Shown here: one piece after another, positions 1-12,148 of the stretch
Layout of the letters: each line of letters starts with the position of its first letter
Position numbering within the stretch: position 1 is the first letter of the stretch
Source: Gremmenia infestans
Lineage: Eukaryota; Ascomycota; Leotiomycetes; Helotiales; Hamatocanthoscyphaceae
Direction of reading: 5' to 3'
Assembly: GCA_032629725.1 (NCBI GenBank)
Contig: JAFEVB010000044.1
Coordinates: 339,354-403,353 of the forward strand
Length of the DNA: 64,000 nucleotides
The notes under the pieces: model-generated
Databases searched by the model: none
Told to the model about the DNA's origin: nothing
What the model saw: only the letters and a program-made list of their open reading frames with translations
Program-made: the position numbers and the translations under genes

Positions 1-248
1 CGTTGAGGCTTGTGCTAAGGAGAGGGGGGAGAGAAAGCGGCCATGAAAATGGGTTGAGACGGGACATTTCTATGAGTTCCTTGGCGGAGATTATTAGGAA
101 ATTTGTGTTTAATTATGTGGTTGTAATTGTATCCGTATTAATAAAGGTGAAGCGCTACTCAAGTAGAGGTCGAAGTTTCCACTGCCTGATGACTAATGCA
201 ATCTGCAATAGTTTGTCATCGTAAGCGAAGATTCGCTTGCCAAAGTGT

Positions 249-360
249 TATATGTTCCAGTCCATTCGTGAATCTGCCAGATTCATGAATGAACTAGGTT
301 ACTCGTGAATACGCTAAGATTCATGAATCGCTTATATTCACGAATGAATCGGAACATATA
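249..360. repeat. Long imperfect palindrome (hairpin or MITE-like element)
   Basis: The outer arms 249-273 and 336-360 are inverted copies of each other with three mismatches, both beginning TATATGTTCC when read inward. Inside them the palindromic core GATTCATGAAT occurs twice, so most of the 112 bases can fold on themselves. No open reading frame is present and I cannot define a clear target-site duplication. It could be a very short non-autonomous inverted-repeat element. Confidence 0.55.
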
Positions 361-560
361 GATTCAGCCGGGAATATGAAGGAAAGTGGAAAGAAAGTCC
401 TATATTAAGGGGTTAAGTATAGCGTGAATTAGTATCTCTAAGAGAATAATAAAGTTTCTGATAGATTATAAGACCATTTGAAATTTTCGATTGTCCACTA
501 TTTTAAATGCTCATTCGCGTCTTCTACCGCTCAAATGCCCAACAAAAGCCATTCAAACCT

Positions 561-2134
561 TCATAGCAAAATTCTACTCTCCCTATTCCGCGGTAAAGGC
601 AAAAAATAATCCGCCACAACTTCCACATCACCCCCTTTCGCACCAACCGACTCCATGCTCTGAAATCTCCAAATCACATAAGCAAGACCGAGATAGAACT
701 CCGCATATGCTAGATTCATGCTAAGACACTGCCTGCTGCCCTTGCTGAAACTGACTAGATAGCGTTTCAGGCCTGGATTGGTCGAGCTAGCGCTCGGGGG
801 CGAAGGTGTGGGGGTTGGGGAAGATGGTGGGGGTTTGGTGGAGCAGGATGGAGGACATGAAGACTGGGGTTCCGAGGGGGGGATTTCGCGGGTTTGGAAG
901 GGTATGGTGTATCGGGGGATACGCGCTGTAGGTGCGTAGTGACGCCGTAACTTAGTCTTAGGCCCTCTGAAATGACTCCTCCGAGGTATGGGAGCTGCTC
1001 GAGTTGGTTGATTGTTGGTTTCTCATCTGTGCTGTCAAACAGCGGTTTCGACTCCTGCAAGAGCTTGTGCCGGATTGGTAGATTGGAGAGGAGGTGGAAT
1101 GTTGTGACGGAAAGCGCCCATGCTGTAGTCTCTATGCCGGCTCCAATGATCGTCTGGCCCTCTTGCCACAGGCGTCCTAATTCATCTCTTCAGGCGGCAA
1201 ATTGCTATTCAGGATGTCATGAAAGATTGTTGGATGTGAGACAGACTCGTACGTGTCGTTCGCACCTGTGATGATGTCTTTGATTTGAGCGGCAATGTCT
1301 TTTTGGAAGTCAATAAACTGAAGCGTCTTCGGATCAAGCATCTTCATGATCCATCCCGGCAGCTTCTGCATCGGACCATTAGCCCAGGGCATGATCCTGA
1401 GGATATGAAACATATCCCCCTACATTGTGCCACAAGACATCGTGGATATCCGTATGGAAGTCATGTGAGGTTGCCAGATAATTATATGATTTACCAAAGG
1501 CGTATTCAGTGACAACATCATTGGTAAAACAAGACCACCCGGAACTAATCAGTACTTCCTTCTTCTCCTTTTGGAAGTTTCTAAGTCTCGAGCAGAGAGT
1601 ATCGACCGCGGACTGGATGAGCGGTTCTTGACGCATGATACTGGCTCGCGAGAAGAATTTGTTCAGCGAGGCTCGGCGTTGACGGTGTTTGCTATGCGAT
1701 ACCGACCCGATCATGGATTCAGCATTGCCAAATGCGCCAGTGAGAAGCACATGCTTATCTCTCCTTGCGCCCCCGCCTGCGTAGAGCTCATCGTAAAACT
1801 CTGGGTCGTTGACATGGAGTTCCCACGGATTGATCCGGATGATCGGACCTAGCGGTGAGAATCGATCAGCTCATATGTTGCTGTGAGGGTGGGAAAAGGC
1901 CTAGGAGATACTCCGTCCCGTACCGTATTGCTCATGCAGCTGTCCAATTTTCCAGACATACTTCCCGCCTCCGCCGATGTCATAATACAGCTCATACCAC
2001 TGGGTCAAAGCGGCGAGCCTGGGACCGGGGAATCGAGCGACGGGACTCAGATACAACCCCCATATGGCTGAATAGATGATGTAGAGTCCCCACCCAAGGA
2101 TAAACAAGGCGGCTGATGATGCTATGGGCGCCAT
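561..2134 (-). pseudogene. Cytochrome P450 pseudogene (several frameshifts and a stop)
   Basis: The gene starts with ATG at 2134 and encodes a membrane anchor followed by a proline hinge (RFPGPRLAAL), typical of a microsomal fungal P450. Further down, in changing frames, are the I-helix motif (GAGIETT, near 1130), an ExxR motif (EGLR, near 970) and a heme loop FSKGSRQCLSMNL near 721-757. The frame breaks near 1415, near 1180, in the C-runs near 860-900, and near 775. The tryptophan expected in the PERW motif is TAG. The heme loop also carries Ser where the family has Gly after Cys-Leu. Putative introns do not explain all the shifts. The last frame ends at a TGA at 561-563. It is a dead relative of the trichodiene-oxygenase-like P450s, transcribed away from the cluster. 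Confidence 0.85.
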
Positions 2135-3031
2135 GTGATGAATCGAATTCTGGAGGTGAAGTGCCGGGAAAAATTCTTCAACATTGGTGTTGGGCAGGCA
2201 TTATACCTGGTAACACTGCCTGCCGTCAGCATACCCGAAGTCAGATCGCCGATGGTGTAGAGGCTCTCGGGAACCTTAGTAGGACATCCTGGCTCTAGGA
2301 ACTTTTTTTAGCTGGGTTAATAAAAAGTCTTCAACTATACAAGCTACTTATAAACTTTTACTTCCACTTAAACCCTAATTCTTCAAACAAACAAAATAGA
2401 ATAGCATTCTTAGAAATTTAATATCATAACAATTGATTTTTTATTATAGAAACATGGAAACTACCCTAGACTGCTAGCGTAATCTCAACTCACAAGTTAC
2501 TAGGGTATTAATGTTCCAAGCCGTCTATCAGGTGAAGAAATCCCCAAAAATGAATTATCCTTGTTAATATTGGATATATCAGTTTCCCGACTGCAATACC
2601 GTCCACATTGTGCCGACAGGTTACATTCGGCTCGGCTTAGCAGCCATGGTAGCACGAGACCACGGTAACACGAGACACGCCGGCATCTGTGGCACTTGCC
2701 GATGATCTCACTGTACGGTGTGAGAAACATATGTGCGGTTGTGGCGGCGTTTGGAACTCACTAGCTATTGGAACTCTGCTAGAGTAAGGCACAATGAACG
2801 ACCTCGATTCGGGCTGGTGTAAAAATAAATGTAATAGACTAGTACGCAAAGGTCAAGGTAGTATCTATAGTCAGATTGTAGGGATATAAATGTGCTAACC
2901 TGGTATCAGCCAAATGCACATGAGCCTCCCTCGGATTTTGACAAGACCTTACACCAGATTCGCCCATGTATGCATGAATTCCATATCCCAGGCTGTTGCG
3001 TGTGCTAAAAAGACCAATATGTGGTTTGCTA
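2135..3031. other. Spacer with no recognisable gene
   Basis: This is the AT-rich stretch between the P450 pseudogene start and the RIC8 stop. The few short reading frames have no recognisable domain. I see no RNA gene and no repeat. Confidence 0.5.
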
Positions 3032-4722
3032 TCATTCAGAATCTGCATCATCATCCAATTCCTCAAACCTCCCCTGTTGAAATGCCGCTTCAACTGGATT
3101 TTGGATATCTACAATACCAGTCTTCTTCAATCTAAACTAAGTTAGTATCAGGTCCCAAGCATAGACTAGGGAACAAACCTTTCAAACAACACAAACAGCC
3201 TCTCCGCCTCCCTCTCCTTTTCCTCTTGTGTCATAGGCTCCTCTTCCACCTTCTCTTCCTTGTCCAAGAATTGCCCCGTGATGGGATTGACCTTCCCGTC
3301 CAGTGTACGTCGACTATCCTGGCTCGCCCTCGTATTACTGCTCTCGCTGTCACTCGTACTATACGCCTCCAGTGCATTTTCTGGGATTGGGACATTATGC
3401 TGAAACAGAAACCCAGAAGCAAATCCATATCCAACATTCTGCACAAATTTCGTCGCGTCTTTGTCGCTCATGTCGAAAAGAAGACCCGAAACTGACTCTC
3501 GAACTTGGGGAGTTGTAGGGTTGGTCGAAAGACGGAGAAGGCGTGAAGAGAGGGACTCTGCTCGTCCTAGGGGCTGTTGTCTGTCTGCCGTTGATGGGAG
3601 GATAACCTTCCGTAGATACTTCTGTGTCTCTTCTGGCGCGAGTTCGTAGATCTTGCGGAAGAGGGTAAGGAGAGGCGAGACAAGTTGTTCCAGTTCCTCA
3701 TCTACGTAAACCTTAATAGACTTCTCAAGTATCTCCACAAATCGGTCAACAACGGCGTTGGGTGTAGCTTTTGGGAAGAGTGCGGCCACACTGTCCTTGT
3801 GTTCGAGGTCGAGGTTGATTAAAGCGTTGACGAGGGGCGCAATTGGAGGATCGAGAGGTTTGGTAGAAGATATCGGTCGCTTGCAGAGGATGAGGAGGAT
3901 ATGCGGCAATGCTGGAGAGAAAGCGGCGCTTCGCTGCGGGCAGAAGTGTGTGAGGTTGAACATCAGCTTGAGCGTTTCGATCAATGCCATATCCTCCATG
4001 GGGTCCAGCTCCTTGACATTCTTCTGCTTGGTGACATATTGTTTGGCGTGCCGGCCGATATTCGAGCATACATTCTCCGCCAGATGGTGTTGATCTACCA
4101 GCTTCTCGATGTCCACCTTTGCATCGTATGTTGTGAGGAAGATAATCCGTGAGACCAGAAATTCATCGTCCCAGCTCTCGTTCTTCAGCTTGTTGCACGC
4201 TTTTGCCTCGTATCCCAGATCCAAAAATATCTGTCGCGTGTCTGCGCGCAACAGCAGCGCATTCGCCAGGCATCGTAGGGCATTTCGTGAGGTTGTCTGG
4301 GAGGGGCTGTTGAAGGCGTGTCGTGTCAAGGTCTCTATCCCCTAAAAACGTTCCCATGTTAGCTACTGAACTGGAGCTACTGTATGCCCCAGGGAGTGTG
4401 ACCTGCCTCTTTGGTGAAGATGGGGTCAGCATTGGTGGGGTCACGCCCATAGACCTTTAATTGTTCCAGGTCCGCATCTCGTTCTGCAGAAGGGTATAAG
4501 TAGTATGTCCACCGGTATTGTAGTAGGAGGTGGAGGTGCGTACATACGGTGTGGGAGGAGGTTGACGTCCTGGAGATCCGACGAGAGCTTGCCCATGAGC
4601 CTGGTTACCTCGTCCAGCTTGGCTGCCAGGTGGTACTGCTATTAGCCCAAGAATCTGTGATTGCTGCGACGATAGACAATCCGTTCCATACCTGAGCCTG
4701 TGAGTTGCGAGGAAGAAGACAT
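3032..4722 (-). CDS. ric8: RIC8 (synembryn), chaperone and exchange factor for G-alpha
   Basis: The product resembles the RIC8 family of cytosolic armadillo-like proteins, which fold G-alpha subunits and act as guanine nucleotide exchange factors in heterotrimeric G-protein signalling. The main exon, 4341 down to 3169, includes GIETLTRHAF and ends at LFER. An intron with an ACTAAC branch site then joins a final exon that ends FEELDDDADSE with its stop at 3032-3034. Upstream, an exon near 4380-4470 carries VYGRDPTNADPIFTKE and another near 4550-4630 carries KLDEVTRLMGKL. The start is taken as the ATG at 4722 (MSSSSQLTGS); the exact first intron is not resolved. It appears intact and is a housekeeping gene, so it probably marks the left border of the catabolic cluster. 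Confidence 0.88.
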
Positions 4723-7150
4723 GGTGGTGGAGAGAGGGGGTATTTCGTGGTGTATCAAAGTTGGTAGATATCGTGTAAAGCTGTAGCTAGCTGTTGTGGG
4801 GGCACGATATGCTGGAGATCTTGCGGTGAATAACAGCCGCAGAGTAAGATTCCTGCGCAAATGAAGTGAGAACCTCTTCTGTTGTAGCAGGCTTATAGCA
4901 TGCGCTCGTGTGGGAGGTCTCGTAGGGTCAGGCTGATCAAAGAACGAAGTACGGCGCAAATATCGTCTGGTATCGGAAATTCGTAAAAATGCTCCCGGCT
5001 TAGGTAGTATTGTAAATGAAAGGTATAGCAGAAGGGTTTATACAGGTGTGGCCTTCTATCATATATGCAACGATGTTTGGGCGCATGTGCTGCTGCAATA
5101 TACAATACTGTATATAAATATAACGAGGCTGTACTGGACTGGGTCGGGTCACAGAATCCGAGGTTTCGCTTGGTGGCTTGACAGAAGGGCTGAAATCATC
5201 CACCCCAGCAGATTTACCAACATCAGTATATATCAATATATATACATTTCTAACAAAATCAAAGTTCCACCATTTTCCCCCTTTTCTTCCGCCCTTTTCC
5301 TTTTCCTACTACCGTATCGCTACTATTTCAAGAGAAACGGCACAATTACGGGCTGCAAAGGGGCCGATAGGGGAAGACGAACCCTCCTTGGCCTCTTCCC
5401 CGCGCTGTAGGCCATTGAAACGCGGGGTAAACGCCTGGAATCTTACTGCTACTATAATAAGATCAAGGCGTTTGGAGCCTGGACAGGCCTCCTCCAAGTA
5501 TCTTCCTGTTGAATTGTCCCTCTGCTAGCCAAGAGGCTGGCAAATTGTTAACCAAGTCTTGTTCTAGAAACATGTTCAACTCCCATTTTCAAGTGGCAAT
5601 AAGAGTTATATTTGCAAGTGCAAATGTTTATATGGAATTATCATCAGATACGGACATGATTATTGCATTACCCAGCAGTCCTCAATTATAGAACTACACT
5701 ATTTTCGTTTCATTCAAAGATGACGAAGCATCTTGTGACACTACTATCGGTCCTTTCAAAGGGCCTTCTGGGCCATAAGGCAAAATATACAGTTATATCT
5801 ACGGATCTATTAAGATTTCTTGCTCGGAGTAGTCTTCTTATAGTTAACCTGGACTTGGATAGTCATTTATCTCAATCATCTAGTGGAGAGGGATGCCATG
5901 TCATGCTACTTGGCTTGTGAATAAGCTCCTTATGGAATGGTTCACCTATTAAATTATATTTCGTCACTTTAGCGGCTCTCTAAGCCTCTAGTAGACGATA
6001 TTGAAGATTTTTATGTTTATTACGAAATAGTCTGTACTCTTTCTGAGAAGGGAAGTCCATAGTAAATAATTTATTAAGACTATTTTCCTCTTGCATATAT
6101 AGATTGTTATATATTAACAATTCTTATATACCACTGACACTCTACCAGCCAGTAGTACTGCTTTTCGCAAACTCCTTGTACGCTTATTATTACGCATAAG
6201 GATCAAGAAGTTTTGAGGTTCATCATCTTTATAACTCAAAGTGCTGTTGGTCTGGTAATGCAAGATGTGTTATTTTATTTCTTGAGTACCAATAGTAAGG
6301 ATCCATATTGCGGAAACCGTGGTTACGTGGTGTTGAAATATCACACGGGGCCGTTTATAATTTGTAAGGTACAAAAGATTAGGTCGATTGGGCTTGGATA
6401 AGATGTTTACTACGCGTAGCTTTATCGAGGTTGTTGGGCCAAGGAAAATGAAAGGATGAATAGAGGTCAAGTTCCTCTCCCGGATACATTCTTATAATAA
6501 TTACTTCCAATTCTAACTACAATTTCGAACCACATCTCAGTAATTTTCTGATATTACAACTCTTAGGAGAGGGTAAAAATCCTAGGCCAGCACTCAGGAG
6601 GTTCAGCTGTGGAGGAGAATGATTTTGCAATATTCAAAGAGTTTCGTGTTTATTCTTTTCTTTGGTATGGGGATATCTCGCAAATCGATGTACTAACTGT
6701 TAATGCAAAGCAGCACTCAAGAAAAGCTGCTATTAAGTAGTTGTGATTGCTTATTTCCCCTTAAATTCTAATACTTGCTATTAACCAAACGAATTTCGGA
6801 TTTCAAGCCTATAAACTTTATAATAAAAGAACTGTGTTAAGTCAACCTGACAATTGGTAACGCAAATATGGTGCCTGTATATGCTCGATCACCTGACTAT
6901 TGGCTCGGGATTATTGGGGTTCTGAGCTGTTCCGTTAATTATATTAAGCTGACCTTATTACTCTACGTATATAAAACCTTCACTAGTAAATAGATTGTTC
7001 TTAAAGACATTTCTTGATGTAACTGTGATACAATGTCACGCGACCTTTTCTTCGTCAGGTACCGGGCCTTAGCTTTTGGTACAACACGATGTATTTTGTC
7101 GTGCTAATGATCCCACCTCTCCTTTAGAACTTTTTAATGAGAAGAAAAAT
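4723..7150. other. Long gene-poor spacer
   Basis: No reading frame here shows a recognisable domain or a convincing exon pattern. The base composition becomes AT-rich from about 5500. A single CGCGGGGTA lies at 5421-5429, a one-base variant of the cluster motif. A TGTTGTGGGGG stretch lies just upstream of RIC8 near 4793. I see no RNA gene. Confidence 0.45.
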
Positions 7151-7153
7151 CCC

Positions 7154-7259
7154 CCACGCACAAGTTATCTTGACCCCTCATTCTTGATAAATAAAGGCTT
7201 ATGCCAACCCCACAGCGCCGAACTCCACAAAACCCCGCAACACCCCACAACACCCCACT
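7154..7259 (-). promoter_or_regulatory. Array of CCCCRC motifs upstream of the first P450
   Basis: CCCCAC occurs at 7154, 7208, 7243 and 7253, and CCCCGC at 7233, within 200 bases of the ATG at 7350. The last three are spaced exactly 10 bases apart, so they lie on one face of the helix. They share the GYGGGG core of the cluster motif but lack the flanking TA, so they are weaker members. Confidence 0.45.
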
Positions 7260-7349
7260 ACGCGAGGCGAGAAGTCAGCCTGTCATAATTGGGTGTCTCG
7301 ATCGAAAAGAAACAAATTGCTCGAGTTATTCACTTCTTTATAGGCTCGG

Positions 7350-9142
7350 ATGGACTTTCGCTTTAAAGTATCTAACCAAACTTTTACCATGATTGATCGA
7401 ATAATGGATCAAATAATGGATCAACGTGTGTTTCTTTATTCGGTTGTTGGACTTCTCACGGCTGTCCTGGCAAGATATCTTACTACCAGGGGCCGAAAGA
7501 AGTACAAGTTTCCTCCGCTCGTCCCAGGCATTCCGATTATGGGAAATTCGCTCCAAGTTCCCCTAACCCAGCAAGGGCAATGGGCAAAAAATCTGGCTGA
7601 TAAATATGGAGAGATGTAGAAAGATCTATCATTGGAACTGCCGGGCTTTGCTAATTAGCTCCCAGGTTTACCGTTAAGTTTGGCGCAAGCACATGGGTAT
7701 TCCTTAACTCTAGTCGCGTCGTAACAGATCTTATGGAGAAAAGGGCTGCCATTTATTCGAGTCGCCCACCCGCCCCCATGACTCAGGATATCATGTCAGG
7801 CGGGGGCAGAGTGGTCCTGATGCCGTACGGTGATAGATGGCGCCAGACGAGAAAAATAATGCATCAGATTTTAAGCACACGACAAAAAGATACCTTTCAA
7901 GATTTTCAAGAGCTTGAATCTAGGCATTTGCTTTACGATTACCTTCACCACCCAGATCGCTGGTTCTCCGCCAATGGAAGATATGCCAACTCTGTTATTA
8001 TGAGTGTTGTCTTTGGTATTAGGTCAAAACTAGACGATCCTGATGTCACGAATCTTTTCGAAACAATAGAGATGTTTCTCGAACAACAACAACCGGGGGT
8101 CAACTTGGTCGATGGGTTTCCTATCCTTGCTAAGTTGCCGGAATTCCTGCAATGGTGGCGTCCAAGAGGGTTGAAGATGTTTGAATATACTAGGGGGTGA
8201 GTTGATCCGATCTCGCCAGGGATGCTAATCTGATTCATACCTTCTCAGTGTCTATAAGAAACAACTCGATATTGTAAAGGCTCGGATCGAAAACGGCACC
8301 CAAAAGAACTGTTTTGCTGTGGATTTCCTCAAGAACAACGATGAAAAATACTTCAACGAGACCCAGCAATTATTTACCCTTGGTACACTCATGGAGGCAG
8401 GAAGCGATACCACCCGAGTCTCTGTGGGGCAGCTTATTGCTGGTGCTGCCACCTATCCAGACTGGGTAGTCCGCGCAAGAGCTCAGCTGGATGAAGTATG
8501 TGGTAGCAATGCGGACCGCCTCCCCAGTTGGGAAGACAAAGACAAACTGCCCTACATCGTTGCAGTAGTGAAAGAAGTATTCCGCTGGCGCCCAAATATT
8601 GCCGAAATTGGAGCACCAACTTCGTGTACCAAAGATGACGAGTACGAAGGATACAGCTTCCCGGCTGGAACAGTATTTGTGTGGAATGCGTGGGCCATTG
8701 CACTGAATCCGAAAGAATACGAACAGCCAGAGCGCTTCTGGCCAGAGAGGTTCTTGAATGATGATTTGAAAAATGGACTCAAAGGTCATTGGGCTTTTGG
8801 ACCAGGTAATCCTGTCACATATTTCAGACTTAATTTGATCCACTAATCACGTTAGGTCGTCGTGTATGTGTCGGCTGGAATGTTGGAGAGATGAATGTCT
8901 GGATAGCCGCTGCGAGACTGTTATATTGTTTTGATTTTATTGAAGACAAGGTAACATCCAGCCAAGTTTTGCAGGGTTGAGGAGACGTGCTAACAAATTT
9001 CAAGGCAAACCCGATAGACACCATGAACATTCCCCAGTTGACTAAGAATAAGGCCCCTTTCCCGGTGATTATAAAGGTACGAAGTCCAGCTCATGCTGCC
9101 CTTATCGAACGAGATTGTTTGGCGGCAACAAAGGCGATTTAG
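7350..9142 (+). CDS. Cytochrome P450 monooxygenase (cluster P450-1)
   Basis: This is a microsomal heme monooxygenase with an N-terminal membrane anchor around residues 27-46, followed by the hinge PPLVPGIPIMGN. The I-helix motif is AGSDTT, the ExxR motif lies in KEVFRWRP, and the heme loop is FGPGRRVCVGWNVGE, so all landmarks are present. At least four introns are needed. One interrupts GEM/FTVKFG near 7617-7662, one follows FEYTRG near 8199, one splits the heme loop near 8806, and one lies near 8950. The last exon ends at TAG 9140-9142. The start is the first ATG; a second in-frame ATG at 7389 (MIDRIMDQ) is possible. It resembles the O-methylsterigmatocystin-oxidoreductase type of fungal P450 and is related to the two other P450s of this cluster. 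The substrate cannot be read from the sequence; a hydroxylation or O-demethylation step is inferred from context. Confidence 0.88.
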
Positions 9143-9198
9143 GGTGTCGAGGACGTTTAAATTAGATGATAGAATTGAATATGATTCGTTTATACTGT

Positions 9199-9224
9199 CT
9201 GAGTCGATGCAGGCTCCGACTCAG
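9199..9224. other. Hairpin downstream of P450-1
   Basis: An 8-base perfect stem, CTGAGTCG paired with CGACTCAG, encloses a 10-base loop some 57 bases after the stop codon. From 9318 to 9395 the spacer also holds repeated TAACTTA/TTAAGT units. It may be part of the 3' untranslated region; no function is shown. Confidence 0.35.
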
Positions 9225-9625
9225 TAATCCAATGCCAACATAGAATTCCTTTTTGACGCGTAATTTGTAGATTTGAATCAGATCAGCGTGTGAAATAAAT
9301 TGAGTTTGTTGAGTCAGGACACTAAGTTAACTTAACTTAAGTAACAGTTTATATGACGTAACTTGACTTAACGCAACTTAGTATAACTTAAGTCCAATCA
9401 AATCACGTTGAGTTCTATGCACACGCTGGATTTGATAGTCGTGTAGAGTCAAATTCAAGCAGTGGGTCGTGGTTATTCTCGGAAGTGCAAGGAGAGTAAC
9501 ATCACTATCCTTTATCTCTTCCACAGAATTTGCAATCTAATTTATACTCTACACGTCTAAATAGAACCACAAGACTCCAGATTCCTCTATCTGCTCTATG
9601 GAGTAATAAATGGAGAAAGATACAG

Positions 9626-10682
9626 CTAGAAGTCTGGCTTGATTCCCATACGAAGCTGGCCTTCATTGACAGCCTTTGATAAGTCACTACCCATCCACAA
9701 ATGCTGACTCTTATGAAGTGGCTCCTCAAGCTCAACAGCATCATTACCTGACACCCATATTGTTCTACCGTTGAGCCCAGGCCTCACAATCGGAATCAAG
9801 AGTGCTCTTGCAACCCCATTAGTATCGTTGGCGGGGAGGGCCGTAGGTTTTGACCATAGATCCGCGATGAATTGTGGCATCATTGGCGTCACGGTCATCC
9901 AGGGAGCGACCATGTTGATGCTTATGTTCTTTTCAGGCAGGACAGACCTTAAACCTCGCATTAGACCGAGCACACCTGCCTTAGCAGCACAATAATTGAA
10001 AAGTGGCGGCGTATCTATAAGACTATAAATGTATCAGCTGGCTTGCAACGAGATATTTGGTGTGTAAGTTTCAAGATACCTGGCAGCCGATCCCGTGATT
10101 ACCAATTGATGCTTCTGCTCCGGGTTTTTCTCGAAGAAATGAATAGCAGCTTTCGCTGTATAGAGGACGCCGTGCAAGTTGATCTCAATACTTTTCATGC
10201 TAGGCTCCTTCAGCTTCCCAGCATCGTCAAGCTCACTTTCCAGAAGTCCCTCGAATCCATGGATACCCGCGTTAGCGTAAACGGCGTCAATGTGCTTGAA
10301 TGTCGCGTATGTCGTCTCAAAAAGAGCCATAACAGAATCCCACTTGGAGACATCTGTCAATACAAAAATTGCTCGCCTACATCCCTAAGTCTTAACCACA
10401 TGCACTCGAAAATATTCTCAATCAAGGACTCCTTACTCCTTTAGCTCGGCAACAAATTGCTCTCCTGCCTCCTTGTTCATATCTGCGATCACAACATTCG
10501 CGCCGGCTCCTTGAAGATATTAGTACATATAAGTAGATATAACAGTTACATTCCATGTGAATCTCACTATGAGCAATTGTGACTGTTGCCTTGCCGATGC
10601 CGCTGGCACCCCCAGTTACAATAATGGTTTTGGCATGTAGAGTAGCAAGTTCATCAGACGTGACAGGCGGTAATAGAGACAT
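9626..10682 (-). CDS. Short-chain dehydrogenase/reductase (SDR-1)
   Basis: This is an NAD(P)-dependent oxidoreductase of the classical SDR fold. The nucleotide-binding motif TGGASGIG lies near residue 21, the NAG motif is YANAG, and the catalytic Tyr-Lys pair is in YCAAK, followed by the motif INMVAPWMT. The gene has three introns: one after the first 39 codons, one before AIFVLTDV, and one between SAA and LIDTPPLF. Each splices in frame. The start ATG is at 10682 and the stop at 9626. It shares its 340-base upstream region with the divergent MBL-1 gene, and that region carries an inverted pair of the cluster motif. SDR-2 at 22543 is a clear paralogue. A role in oxidising or reducing a pathway alcohol or ketone is inferred. 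Confidence 0.85.
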
Positions 10683-10812
10683 CGTATTCTCAATAATGAA
10701 ATATTGAAGACTTAGATTACTTTGTTCAATTGGTACCTGAGGATGGTATGCACTTATCAGGACATTATCTTGAACTTTCACGCCCAAATATCTGGGCATG
10801 GTTTCCCCCGGG

Positions 10813-10832
10813 TGTGGGGTAACCGACCCCAC
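10813..10832 (+). promoter_or_regulatory. Cluster motif, perfect inverted pair
   Basis: TGTGGGGTA at 10813-10821 is followed by its inverted copy. GTGGGGT and ACCCCAC are separated by only five bases. The site lies 131 bases upstream of the SDR-1 start and 190 bases upstream of the MBL-1 start, so it could serve both genes. Confidence 0.6.
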
Positions 10833-11021
10833 GAAATTTAGGACACGATTAAGCCCACTCCGATAAAACAGGCACAGAAAACTGGACACATAGTGATAAT
10901 CCCTGAAGTTCCTCATTTGTCAAAACAGATCTGGAGAATGGGAAAAAAACTGGGTCAATGAGTTCACATCACTTTTGTTTTGTCCACCATCTATACCGCC
11001 AGTTGCTGATATTTCGCCAGC

Positions 11022-11993
11022 ATGCTACCTCCTGCTCAGACCCACCAAAACTATGTCACTCTATCTATGTTTCCCGGCGGCTTTATCACTCTACCAGAAA
11101 AGAGTTTCGTTTCACCTAGTGATGGTGATATCAAGCGGACCGTACCCTCTCTCGCCTTTTTGATCTCACATCCAGGATTTGGCGATGCGAGCACCACAAC
11201 CACACAACCCATACGATTGATGTTTGATCTCGGATTACGTTCAGCGGCTACCAAATACTCAGACAAACAGCAAACACATCTACAAAATCGTCTGCCTTAC
11301 ATTCTTGGCTCAAGTATAGCAAGTCAACTGTTGAAAGGTGGATTAAGTGCTGCATCGGATATAGACGTTGTGATTCTAAGCCATATCCATTATGATCATC
11401 ATGGAGACCCGGAGGAATTTCCTCAGTCCACTTTTATCGTTGGAAGTGGAAGTTGCGAAATTCTCAAGAATGGTTTGGCAGGAACCGCTAGTCACCAGCA
11501 CTTTCAGCAGGACTTATTGCCGTTTACGAGAACTTTGGAGCTTCCAAGAACGGATATCGATGAAGAAATCTTTCGTCTTCAGCTGAGCAACGGACGTATG
11601 GTCGAGAATCATTGGTCTGCCATAGGGCCTTTCCCTCATGCGTTAGATCTGCTAGGCGATGGTTCTATATTTGTTATCGACAGCCCTGGGCATCTTCCAG
11701 GCCATCTAAACTTGCTCTGTCGAGTGGATCAAAAGAGCTGGGTGTACCTTGGGGGTGACTCATGTCACGATACTAGGCTTCTCACAGGCGAGAAGGCGAT
11801 CTCTAGTTGGGAGGATCATGAGGGCAATGTTATGTGTATTCATTTGGATAAGGGTAAAGCTGAGGACACGTTGAGGAAAATAGCACGGCTATCAGAACTG
11901 GAACATTCTAAGGTTCAGATCATAATGGCCCACGATTGGAAGTGGTATGAGAGGAACAAGGCTTCTTGCTTTCCCGAAATGCTTCAATTTTGA
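11022..11993 (+). CDS. Metallo-beta-lactamase-fold hydrolase (lactonase-like, MBL-1)
   Basis: This intron-free 323-residue protein has the zinc ligands of the metallo-beta-lactamase superfamily in the order seen in N-acyl-homoserine-lactone lactonases. These are SHIHYDHHGD near residue 123, the histidine in DSPGHLPGH, the aspartate in LGGDSCHD and a final histidine in MAHDWKW. No signal peptide is seen, so it is probably cytosolic. A lactone or ester hydrolase role is inferred from the fold and the setting. The start is the ATG at 11022; an internal ATG (MFPGGFITLP) is a possible alternative. MBL-2 at 28137 is a divergent second copy. The gene is transcribed away from SDR-1 from a shared promoter. 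Confidence 0.82.
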   Translation: MLPPAQTHQNYVTLSMFPGGFITLPEKSFVSPSDGDIKRTVPSLAFLISHPGFGDASTTTTQPIRLMFDLGLRSAATKYSDKQQTHLQNRLPYILGSSIASQLLKGGLSAASDIDVVILSHIHYDHHGDPEEFPQSTFIVGSGSCEILKNGLAGTASHQHFQQDLLPFTRTLELPRTDIDEEIFRLQLSNGRMVENHWSAIGPFPHALDLLGDGSIFVIDSPGHLPGHLNLLCRVDQKSWVYLGGDSCHDTRLLTGEKAISSWEDHEGNVMCIHLDKGKAEDTLRKIARLSELEHSKVQIIMAHDWKWYERNKASCFPEMLQF

Positions 11994-12148
11994 AAGGCTA
12001 CAAGAACATCATGCACTTCTGAATTTGTCCATAGCCAGGAGACACGCTTGGGCATTTAAAGGTCATTTTCGATCTAATAAAGATATAGCGAACAATGACA
12101 TATACCCTTGAACAACCATTCAACCCAGCCCATGGCCAACCCATTTGA

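Noticed and set aside
5048..5528. Overlapping 116-120-codon plus-strand frames
   Set aside because: Low-complexity, TATA-rich upstream half and no domain match. Two overlapping frames of similar length suggest chance.
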